From: Saccoglossus kowalevskii
Lineage: Eukaryota; Hemichordata; Enteropneusta; Harrimaniidae
DNA: 24,696 nucleotides
NCBI RefSeq assembly: GCF_000003605.2
Contig: NW_003136829.1
Span: 301,610-326,305, forward strand
Direction of reading: 5' to 3'
Part shown: positions 10,601 to 17,186 of the stretch, in pieces
How the letters are laid out: every line of letters starts with the position of its first letter
Position numbering within the stretch: position 1 is the first letter of the stretch
The notes under the pieces: generated by a model
Seen by the model: only the letters and a program-made list of their open reading frames with translations
Told to the model about the DNA's origin: nothing
Databases searched by the model: none
Position numbers and translations under genes: made by a program

Positions 10601-13600
10601 TTAGTCTCCTGTAATTTTAGTAAAACAACTTTTTGGCTTGTCACTAGTGTTCATACAGTCTAACTTAAGATAGCAGATGGTTTTTGTTCAGCATTTATGG
10701 AGAAGGTACTTTTTCTTAGTTCAAAACAATACCCGCTTACTAGTTTTTTTGTTCTTTAAAACTATTATCTATGTACGAGGGGACTGTTTTTCAGAACTAG
10801 GTTGACACAAGGAAAGAGCAAAGAAGTGAATGAGCTAAGCAGGTGGTTTGTGATTGATAGCAACACGTAATATACTATGTGCATAAATCAATTAGTTTAG
10901 GGTTTTGGTTCTAGTAAAGGTGCTGGCATCGATTTTTGCTGACAAGGTTAAGCAATGATCGATCATCACAGGCTTTATTGCAAGTTAAGAATGCTGTGTT
11001 CTGTTGAAACTGTTGAGCTTCGCTTAGCAAATTATTACCAAAGACGCAGTCTGAAAACAGGGACTTATGTTTTGATCTCTGTGTGTCTGTGCGTGCGTGT
11101 GTGCGTGCATCCGGACCTGTATCTTAGAAATGCCTGGACCAATCACAATCAAACTTCACACATACATCATACATGATAGTATACATATGCACGTCAATTT
11201 GTTTCATGATCTGATTCAAGATGACCGAATGGCGGCCATTTTTGTGCTAAAAAATCCTAAAAATCAAGCATTTCTCAGCTGTTTAAAGATGGATTTTGTT
11301 CAAACTTGATATATACATTAGACATTATGAAACCTTGATGCAAATAATTTTGTTTTTCAGATAAGATTCAAAATGGCCGATTGGCGGCCATTTTGTTTTA
11401 ATGACTTAATCTCCGACTTATTTTGACTGATTATATTCAAATTTTAAATATTCATTATACATCATGTCATAGATAAACAGATTTATTGGTTTGACGATCC
11501 TATTCAAAATGGCCGAATATTGGTCATTTTTGTGCTAAAAATCATCAAATATCAAGCATTTCTGGCATTTATGGATGGATTTCGTTCAAACTTGGTACAT
11601 ACATTAGACATTAAGGGTTCCGGATGCACGTCATTTTATTTTTCAGATTGGATTCAAAATGGCTGACTGGCGGCCATTTTGTTTTAATGATTGGGTTTCC
11701 AGAGCCATATCTCTGAAATGCTTTGACTGATTATATTCAAATTTTATATATTCGTTATACATCACGTTATATATATACATGTATTCAAAATGGCTGATTT
11801 TGAATGCTGTTCCAGAGCAATATCTCTTGATATGGACAAGTACTTGTTTGACGATCAGATACAAATGTCAATCATTTTAATGTTAAAAAATCATATTCCT
11901 GACATGGTTATATTCCAGCTACACTGTAGCCTTGCTATAACGAACTCTTTGGGAGACATACAATTAGTTTGTTATAGTGAAATGTTCACTATAATGAAGT
12001 ACATAATACATTGGGTTTGTTGTGAGAGGGAGACACGCTATGTGTTCATTATATCAGGAAGTTCATTATAACGGTGTTCATTATACTGAGGTTACAGTGT
12101 ATATTACTATAAACAAAACTATATGTCTTAAATTTGATAACTAACGGGGACTGTGCCATGCATGGCTTGTTCTTTGATGCATTGTTATAGTTCAGGATTT
12201 GTGTAATTTTACTGCTTTGTTGTGTTGACACAGCTCAAGTAGCGTCTACTTCTGAATGGCGAGATACTGAGCTTATGAAAGACATTGAGACAGCCACTGG
12301 AATAGACTTAGGGTCTGCAAGTACTAGAGGCAAAGGAAAGGGAAAGGGAAAAGGCAAAGGAAAGAAAAAGAAATATCCAAATTTGACAGATATCAAAAAA
12401 CAATCTAATACATCGAGGAGAAGGCTGGAAAAGAAAGTTATGAACAAGTAAGTTGTTGGATCACATGCTTGGTAATGTAGAGGGTGCTGTGAGTGGTTGC
12501 ATCACATGCTTAATATTGTAGAGGGTGCTGCGAGTTGTTGGATAACATGCTTGGTAATGTAGAGGGTGCTGTGAGTGGTTGCATCACATGCTTAGTATTG
12601 TAGAGGGTGCTGTGAGTGGTTGCATCACATGCTTAGTATTGTAGAGGCTGCTGTAAGTTGTTGGATCATATGTTTGGTAATGTAGAGGGTGCTGTGAGTG
12701 GTTGCATCACATGCTTAGTATTGTAGAGGCTGCTGTGAGTGGTTGCATCACATGCTTAGTATTGTAGAGGCTGCTGTGAGTTGTTGGATCATATGTTTGG
12801 TAATGTAGAGGGTGCTGTGAGTGGTTGCATCACATGCTTAGTATTGTAGAGGGTGCTGTGAGTGGTTGCATCACATGCTTGGTAATGTAGAGGGTGCTGT
12901 GAGTGGTTGCATCACATGCTTAATATTGTAGAGGGTGCTGCGAGTGGTTGCATCACATGCTTAGTATTGTAGAGGGTGCTGTGAGTGGTTGCATCACATG
13001 CTTAGTATTGTAGAGGGTGCTGTGAGTTGTTGGATCATATGTTTGGTAATGTAGAGGGTGCTGTGAGTGGTTGCATCACATGCTTAGTATTGTAGAGGGT
13101 GCTGTGAGTGGTTGCATCACATGCTTGGTAATGTAGAGGGTGCTGTGAGTGGTTGCATCACATGCTTAATATTGTAGAGGGTGCTGCGAGTGGTTGCATC
13201 ACATGCTTAGTATTGTAGAGGGTGCTGTGAGTTGTTGGATCATATGTTTGGTAATGTAGCACAGTCACCTGGGGGCTGAAAATCAATAAATACTTATTTT
13301 AAAAAAAAATCATCCGCTATACGTATATAAATAAACAAGTTGTGAAACATGGCACCTAGTAAATCGACACCCTGTCGGTTTCAAATTTCGATTTCTTACC
13401 TTAAAATGCGAAACAAAATGTTTATAGGGGATCAGGTGTTACGTTAATAACCATTGTTCATAATCGCTAACTTGGTTTTATTCAAAACTGCACAAATCCC
13501 GCGTTTTCTGATGATATCCGACGATTTCATGAACGAAAATGGCCAGCAGCCAGAATCAAGGGGGATTCGCACAGAGTTGTGGGTAAATCAAGGAAATACT

Positions 13601-14774
13601 CGCTGTTACGGCACGCCTGATTGGCCTGATTTTTTAAATTAGTATTTATTGATTTTCAGCCCCCAAGTGACTGTGTAATGTAGAGGGTGCTGTGAGTGGT
13701 TGCATCACATGCTTAGTATTGTAGAGGGTGCTGTGAGTGGTTGCATCACATGCTTAGTATTGTAGAGGGTGCTGTGAGTGGTTGCATCACATGCTTAGTA
13801 TTGTAGAGGGTGCTGTAAGTTGTTGGATCATATGTTTGGTATTTTAGAGATTGATGTGAGTTGTTTATAAATAAAATCTTTTAAATTAAATCTACGTGGA
13901 CTTGTAAAATAACTATAAAACTTATTGTTTCTTCAACAAATTTGTGAAATTAAAACACATTGAATATGCTCAACGCATCAAAATAGTGAAAATAAATGGT
14001 TTTACAGTATTTCTTTTTAGTATAATAGAGGCCGCTCTGTATGCTCTTGTTTACATATCAAATCCATGATTATTGTCGCATACGACTTATTTACCACTTC
14101 CGTGTCACTGAGAATGTTCTAGAACCGTACTGTGTCTGGGTGGAATATTCTAGATTTTTTTTTGAAACTGGTTGAATAGGTAATAGAACACTGTAGGAGG
14201 CAATAGAAGGAAATGGAACATTCTAGAAATTGGTAGTAAGTTCCAGACTCATTATGTATGCGGATGTAATGGTCTATTTATTGACAGTGGGGGTATATAT
14301 ATAGGGGAGTTGTTCAGCACTGAGATCAGATCGGAGATCTCGTTGAATTGTATTGGAGTATCTAGTTATTGGAGGTTTGGAGTTTTACCGCGTTATTGTA
14401 CTTGATGTTTGCAGAGTATAATAATACCAGTACCAGTTGAAACCTCATCTGTTGGCTCCGTGTTCGTATTTTATCATCGCCGCCAGGGAAGTCTTTATGT
14501 TACTGTTGCCATTTTGGTATTTGAACCATCACACCTGTACTATACCAATTACGGTAATATTATGTTGCATGTGACAATTATCAATACTGTGGGTTTGTTG
14601 ATACCGGTATTACCCTGACCTTTTAAATGAGTTGATAATGTTTGTAACTATGTCATCTTGTCTTTCTTTTCTAGAAATGCCTTGTCCAGGGTGGCTGGTT
14701 CTTTGGATGCTTTTGATTCAAAGAGATATAAAGAAAAATTTGGCAACAATTTCAACTATGCTTATACATCGTGA
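1565..14774 (+). CDS. UVSSA: UVSSA, UV-stimulated scaffold protein A (13 coding exons)
   Basis: UVSSA is a nuclear scaffold of transcription-coupled nucleotide excision repair: it binds the CSA complex at stalled RNA polymerase II, brings in USP7 and hands TFIIH to the lesion. Coding exons are 1565-1686, 4304-4634, 5025-5145, 5251-5820, 5996-6108, 7168-7393, 8499-8640, 8744-8908, 9839-9896, 10063-10185, 10485-10572, 12234-12447 and 14675-14774. They sum to 2373 nt, giving 790 residues, against about 709 in human. Visible parts: VHS-like N-terminal domain (about 16-151), long acidic stretch (320-355), TFIIH-binding acidic motif with F473, V476 and K479, NLS-like KKRK (562-565), the [10 protein letters not shown] block, a C-X9-C-X7-C-X2-H zinc finger (C640, C650, C658, H661) and a conserved basic C-terminus. 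The start was chosen at 1565 because it has A at -3 and precedes the conserved LVEELTTSG. An AATACA at 14821 is a weak poly(A) candidate. The exon 7 acceptor is the only uncertain junction. Confidence 0.94.
1687..4303 (+). other. UVSSA intron 1
   Basis: A 2.6-kb AT-rich intron without a supported gene. It holds a short GTT/GTC trinucleotide tract (about 2732-2763) that creates a false poly-valine ORF, and a 17-bp direct repeat (CTTTTCATATAATACAG) near 3594 and 3619. Nothing else stands out. Confidence 0.7.
4304..4634 (+). CDS. UVSSA: UVSSA coding exon 2 (VHS-like domain core)
   Basis: Residues 41-151. Acceptor TTTACAG and donor GTAAGT; the split codon AG|A rebuilds R41. It contains [19 protein letters not shown] and the PLPPPK and [19 protein letters not shown] blocks that define the UVSSA VHS/ENTH-like domain, the CSA-contacting part in the known protein. 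This is the strongest single match in the window. Confidence 0.95.
4721..4870. mobile_element. Decayed MITE fragment (TACTGTAAAA family)
   Basis: In UVSSA intron 2, the segment starting TACTGTAAAAGAATTAAT resembles the reverse complement of the right end of the element at 6145-6334 (TACTGTAAAAGGATTAAT, then TTCACTG and TTTTAATT in the same order). The right boundary is approximate. Confidence 0.45.
5025..5145 (+). CDS. UVSSA: UVSSA coding exon 3
   Basis: Residues 152-191 plus one base, phase 0 in and phase 1 out. It begins [19 protein letters not shown], matching the conserved segment after the VHS-like domain, and continues as a charged helix likely to be a coiled coil. Donor GTAAAA. Confidence 0.92.
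5251..5820 (+). CDS. UVSSA: UVSSA coding exon 4 (linker and acidic tract)
   Basis: Residues 192-381, the largest exon. It opens with the conserved [20 protein letters not shown], then a poorly conserved Ser/Thr/Asn-rich linker, then about 35 Asp/Glu-dominated residues (320-355) ending DFEDV (350-354), and closes with a conserved block ending [10 protein letters not shown]. The acidic run is coded by GAT/GAA repeats prone to length change. Acceptor TGATTTTCAG, donor GTATAT. Confidence 0.92.
5996..6108 (+). CDS. UVSSA: UVSSA coding exon 5
   Basis: Completes codon 382 and encodes residues to 419, phase 1 in and phase 0 out. Acceptor TTTTACTGCAG, donor GTGAGT. The peptide ([16 protein letters not shown]...) matches the helical segment before the TFIIH-binding region. 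It is too short to stand out as an ORF and was placed from the split-codon phases. Confidence 0.9.
6145..6334. mobile_element. Small mariner-like MITE in UVSSA intron 5
   Basis: Flanked by TA (6143-6144 and 6335-6336), with termini CTGTATAATCAC and, inverted, CTGTAAAAGGAT. It shares the TACTGTAAAA end with the elements at 4721 and 19253. The terminal repeat is degraded, so the boundaries are moderately secure. Confidence 0.45.
6362..6823. mobile_element. PIF/Harbinger-like MITE in UVSSA intron 5
   Basis: A 462-bp non-coding element with 33-bp terminal inverted repeats (6362-6394 and 6791-6823) that differ at 3 positions, beginning GGCCACACCGA and GGCTACACTGA. It is flanked by a direct TTA (6359-6361, 6824-6826), the 3-bp duplication typical of PIF/Harbinger. 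It contains poly(A) and poly(T) tracts and no transposase. Family assignment rests on target site and TIR start. Confidence 0.8.
7168..7393 (+). CDS. UVSSA: UVSSA coding exon 6 (TFIIH-binding motif)
   Basis: Residues 420-494 plus one base. It contains [20 protein letters not shown] (464-483). F473 and V476 correspond to the human F408/V411 pair that docks on the p62 PH domain of TFIIH, and K479 to K414, the human monoubiquitination site. Correspondence is by direct motif alignment. Donor GTATGC after the Y494 codon, leaving phase 1. Confidence 0.94.
7394..8498 (+). other. UVSSA intron 6
   Basis: Non-coding apart from a possible 20-nt micro-exon at about 7813-7832 (CTTCCAG acceptor, GTTCGT donor), which is not needed for the chosen gene model. 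T-rich tracts occur around 7550-7600. No repeat element with clear ends was found. Confidence 0.5.
8499..8640 (+). CDS. UVSSA: UVSSA coding exon 7
   Basis: Residues 495-541 plus two bases. The 3' end is secure (GTAAGT after QDKLKNK) and the peptide holds the conserved DPTS. The 5' boundary is inferred: a phase-1 acceptor is needed, and TTCTCAAG at 8498 is the only nearby site that fits. It rebuilds Y-G-L-D, matching YGLE in human. The AAG acceptor is weaker than its neighbours, and the frame stays open upstream to beyond 8384, so a longer exon or an extra small exon remains possible. Confidence 0.72.
8744..8908 (+). CDS. UVSSA: UVSSA coding exon 8
   Basis: Residues 542-596 plus two bases. 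Acceptor TTCTTTCAG, donor GTTAGT. A Ser/Pro linker is followed by an NLS-like KKRK (562-565) and the conserved [10 protein letters not shown] block (575-584) that begins the C-terminal DUF2043 region. Confidence 0.93.
8909..9838 (+). other. UVSSA intron 8
   Basis: A 930-bp intron in which I see no gene, repeat or structured element. Confidence 0.6.
9839..9896 (+). CDS. UVSSA: UVSSA coding exon 9
   Basis: A 58-nt exon completing R597 and encoding to residue 616. It contains SQHRFW (600-605), a signature of the family. Acceptor GTTTTTCAG, donor GTAAGA. It was found by phase and motif because it is too short for ORF detection. Confidence 0.92.
10063..10185 (+). CDS. UVSSA: UVSSA coding exon 10 (zinc finger, first half)
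   Basis: Residues 617-657, phase 0 at both ends. FSGKFEPV is followed by [18 protein letters not shown], giving C640 and C650 of the UVSSA-type zinc finger. Acceptor TTTTTACAG, donor GTACAT. Confidence 0.93.
10267..10425. repeat. Three-copy degenerate tandem repeat in UVSSA intron 10
   Basis: Two close copies and one decayed copy of a unit with ATGCAAAT (10270, 10349; AAGCAAAT at 10411), then TGTC-GGTGATA-CA; the first two copies continue with TTGGCCAATCAA. Spacing is 79 and 62 bp. The octamer and CCAAT-box matches are direct readings; any function is speculative. Confidence 0.55.
10485..10572 (+). CDS. UVSSA: UVSSA coding exon 11 (zinc finger, second half)
   Basis: Residues 658-686 plus one base. 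It opens CPFHG, supplying C658 and H661 to complete C-X9-C-X7-C-X2-H, then IIPRD and a Lys/Glu-rich helix. The zinc finger is therefore split by an intron right before its third ligand. Acceptor TCATCAG, donor GTATTC. Confidence 0.92.
11216..11790. repeat. About 287-bp tandem repeat with ATGGCCG palindromes, UVSSA intron 11
   Basis: Two diverged units. Recurrent blocks are TTTTTGTGCTAAAA near 11236 and 11524, GGATTT-GTTCAAACTTG with ACATTAGACATTA, and GGCGGCCATTTTGTTTTAAT near 11383 and 11671. Short palindromes AAAATGGCC...GGCCATTTT (11370-11394) recur in each unit. Similar sequence (CATGGCCGAATA, CATTCAAACTTTGTG) reappears near 23060-23180, so the family is dispersed. No ORF. Confidence 0.6.
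11922..12099. mobile_element. Mariner-like MITE, 178 bp, UVSSA intron 11
   Basis: Flanked by TA at 11920-11921 and 12100-12101, with inverted ends CACTGTAGCCTTGCTATAAC and, on the other strand, CACTGTAACCTCAGTATAAT. Internal GTTATA/GTTCATTATA motifs repeat. There is no coding capacity. Ends and TA duplication are those of Tc1/mariner-type MITEs. Confidence 0.75.
12234..12447 (+). CDS. UVSSA: UVSSA coding exon 12 (basic tract)
   Basis: Residues 687-757 plus two bases. [20 protein letters not shown] is conserved. It is followed by (GK)6KKK (719-733), longer than the GKGRGKK of human and coded by an almost pure-purine run, then YPNLTDIKK. The donor GTAAGT at 12448 is also the first element of a 41-bp tandem array. 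Confidence 0.93.
12448..13864 (+). repeat. 41-bp minisatellite in UVSSA intron 12
   Basis: About 24 units with a period of exactly 41 bp, interrupted only by the MITE at 13260-13675. Two unit types alternate, with GTGAGTGGTTGCATCACATG or GTRAGTTGTTGGATCATATG at the head, then CTTAGTATTGTAGAGGGTGCT. The first unit starts with the real exon 12 donor (12448). Motif heads fall at 12448 + 41k with no indel up to k=19 (13227) and resume after the MITE at 13692, 13733, 13774, 13815 and 13856. Confidence 0.95.
13260..13675. mobile_element. MITE with 8-bp target duplication (hAT-like) inside the minisatellite
   Basis: A 416-bp element with 35-bp inverted termini beginning CACAGTCAC (13260-13294 and 13641-13675, one mismatch). 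It is bounded by a perfect 8-bp direct repeat TAATGTAG (13252-13259, 13676-13683) that belongs to the minisatellite unit. Removing the element and one copy restores the 41-bp period exactly. An 8-bp duplication points to hAT or a similar superfamily. No transposase. Confidence 0.88.
14112..14303 (+). promoter_or_regulatory. Heat-shock-element cluster followed by a TATA box, UVSSA intron 12
   Basis: GAATGTTCTAGAA (14112-14124) and GAACATTCTAGAA (14216-14228) are perfect three-box heat-shock elements (GAAnnTTCnnGAA). GAATATTCTAGA (14143-14154) lacks only the last base. TATATATATA (14294-14303) follows, with an initiator-like TTCAGCA about 10-15 nt further on. The arrangement looks like an inducible promoter or a retroelement U3 region. 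No convincing protein follows before UVSSA exon 13. Confidence 0.5.
14675..14774 (+). CDS. UVSSA: UVSSA coding exon 13 (C-terminus)
   Basis: Completes K758 and runs to TGA after [11 protein letters not shown], matching the human ending FSNQFNYALN. Acceptor TCTTTCTTTTCTAG is strong. No canonical AATAAA was seen close downstream. Confidence 0.93.
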
Positions 14775-14928
14775 TCTTAAATTTATGGTTGATGTATTTT
14801 CAACTTTTTAACTCATGCATAATACAGCCTCTATATATATGTATAGTATCAACTAGCCACACAAACTTATAGGGCTGTAGTCGCCGTGCCACACATGCGC
14901 AAGGTATAGGGGTCTCATATAAACAAAG

Positions 14929-15090
14929 ATGGCGACTTTGACTGTTGCAAAGATCAACAAGTACAAACTGAGACATTTCCAGGCTTTAATTGAGTATTTT
15001 TCAAGTGATTTGAAGATATCAAAAGAGTCATCGGCAGTAATTAGTGCAAGTTGTGCCCAAGTCAAACCTCATACTTGCGATTTCCATTAG
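14929..15090 (+). CDS. Candidate small ORF, 53 residues, unrecognised
   Basis: ATG at 14929 in a strong context (ACAAAGATGG) opens 53 codons to TAG. The protein starts MATLTVAKINKYKLRHFQAL and is Lys- and Ser-rich with no membrane segment. Just upstream are TATATATATG (14833-14842), a CATGCGCA NRF1-like half site (14894-14901) and AAGATGGCG over the start codon, a YY1-type match often found at real 5' ends. It begins 155 bp after the UVSSA stop. It could be a small gene, the first exon of a longer transcript, or part of a dispersed repeat. Confidence 0.35.
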   Translation: MATLTVAKINKYKLRHFQALIEYFSSDLKISKESSAVISASCAQVKPHTCDFH

Positions 15091-15336
15091 AATGATACAT
15101 TCAATAATGTCAGTGTTTTGCCTGTACATAGACCAATTCAATCAAGTAACTACTTACTATTCCTGTCTAGTCTTGTTAGATATTTTGAGGAATATTTTAG
15201 TAACTATTATGATGTGACTAGTTATGGACCAGGATAAACAAGATTTGGTGTAAATGTATTTGATAAAATACTCTGACAACAATATAGTGTGGTGAATGAA
15301 TACTTGGGGAACTGAGATTATTACATGACGAGCTAT

Positions 15337-15690
15337 GAACAAGATGGTGGATTTGATGAAGTACTCTGACAAAAATATCACATGGCACTGAAACCTAAAA
15401 TCGTCTATGGGATGAACAAAATGGTGGATTTGATGAAGTACTCTGACAACAATATCACATGGCACTAAAACCTAAAATCGTCTATGGGATGAACAAAATG
15501 GTGGATTTGATGAAGTACTCTGACAACAATATCACATGGCACTAAAACCTAAAATCGTCTATGGGATGAACAAAATGGTGGATTTGATGAAGTACACTGA
15601 CAACAATATCACATGGCACTAAAACCTAAAATCGTCTATGGGATGAACAAAATGGTGGATTTGATGAAGTACTCTGACAACAATATCACA
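15337..15690. repeat. 77-bp tandem repeat
   Basis: Units start at 15337, 15414, 15491, 15568 and 15645 (last one partial), each opening GAACAAAATGGTGGATTTGA, with only a few substitutions. A more diverged relative of the middle part (ATACTCTGACAACAATAT) lies near 15268. Minus-strand ORFs across it are by-products of the repeat. Confidence 0.9.
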
Positions 15691-16871
15691 ATATATCCTG
15701 CAAATAATCAAGCAATAAACAAACTTTACTAAAAGCGAATAAATCATTTCCAAACCAATGTTTTTTGTTTATAGATTGTCTGTTTAGATTTTCTGTGTCC
15801 CAATGTTGACACAAGGTGTAAATCTTCTTACATTTTACACAAAAATATAAAAGTGAGAATTCAGGTCCTGACGATGTAGGAATTCTGGTTACCATATGAT
15901 AGATACTATGTGTTAATCAAGTATTAATTTTTAAAATTTGATATCGAGAAGTAATACTTCACTTGACGTGAACTGTCTATTTATATATTTATATATTTAT
16001 GAAAACAGCTATGTTGTGTAACAATTTTCAACTCAAAAGTGTGATGAAATAAAACAATTTTATACATAACTATTCATTTATTTATTTTCTGAGAAAACTA
16101 AGGGCAATGTCATATATAAATATGGATGTCTTCCTTATTTGAAAAATATCTGAGCAAAATCTGGCAAGAAAAATTCTTTCCAACGTGTTCATCTATTAAT
16201 ACTACATGTACTGTATTAATCTTAATGTCAGGTAAATGTATAAAATATGTATTTATTGTTTAGCATATGGAAGCATAATATATAAATGTCTGCACAATAT
16301 CAGTAGGGACTCGTTCTTTGTAAAATCTTGTGTTGATATATTGTCATTTCTATTCAATCACTGAACAGAAACATGCAAAATGTTTTTCGTAATCACTTTG
16401 TACTATACCGATAATCTCCACAAACAGGAGAAGATGTATAATGTATTTAGGTTCTATCAAAAGAACATGGCAAAGTATCCATACTTTGAGGTAGTATTCT
16501 TGTGATAACCTCATATGCTTAACATATGAATGGTTTTACATCACCATGGTCTGCTACACCGAAATCAAAAACAGAATTAAGGTTCAACCCTAGTGTTTAA
16601 CAATGATGGTTAAAATGAAATACTGGTTATTAACATGGAACATCTTATATTCTGTTTCCTGTCATTTCAACCATGAACTCATGTGGCACAATAACGTTTA
16701 AAATTTATAGTCTTTTTATGCACATTAAAATTAATCAAAAAGAAGAAAGTTATTTTAATAAGATTCGCAGCTCAAAGTTTCCCTGAATTGATCCATGGGC
16801 TCTGAACCATAGGTCAATGACACTACATACTATCAGTATTCTTTCTTTGCCAAATTCACAGAATAACTTAA
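15691..16871. other. Non-coding stretch
   Basis: AT-rich sequence without a supported gene. AATAAA occurs near 16047. Nothing else stands out. Confidence 0.6.
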
Positions 16872-17186
16872 AGGGAAAGTAGAGTCAAACAACACAATGA
16901 CCCCCTTCAAGAAAAAGCTCCACAAATGTAGGAGAATGCAACTTTTCATCAGTATTATGTAGTCGGCCATCTTGATTCTCAACTTTATTACAGATAAAAT
17001 CATTTTCTCAATTTCTGACAACAGATTCTATGATGTCATACTTTACCTATAATCTTTTGCTGAAGAATCAAGATGGTGGACTACATAAATTGATGAAAAG
17101 TTGAATATTTAGAGAATGAAAAGTGATATAAAAAAATTGTAAATTGCATGTTCTTACATAATATGTTGTTAGCCTTGACTTTCCCT
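16872..17186. mobile_element. Foldback MITE with TTAA target duplication
   Basis: A 315-bp element bounded by TTAA (16868-16871 and 17187-17190), with inverted ends AGGGAAAGT. Internally, long inverted arms pair: CAACTTTTCATCA...TATGTAGTC...CCATCTTGATTC (about 16939-16979) against its complement (about 17065-17105). TTAA duplication is typical of piggyBac and Kolobok groups. No transposase. Confidence 0.75.

Noticed and set aside
12460-13850. Tandem array as a CRISPR
   Set aside because: The 41-bp units are contiguous with no unique spacers, the DNA is eukaryotic and there are no cas genes.
14103-14576. Defining the heat-shock module as a solo LTR (TGTCAC...GTGACA)
   Set aside because: Six-base inverted ends alone are weak; flanking bases TTCCG and ATTAT do not match and no AATAAA is present.
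15157-15465. 102-residue minus-strand ORF
   Set aside because: It runs through the 77-bp tandem repeat; the repeated peptide is a by-product.
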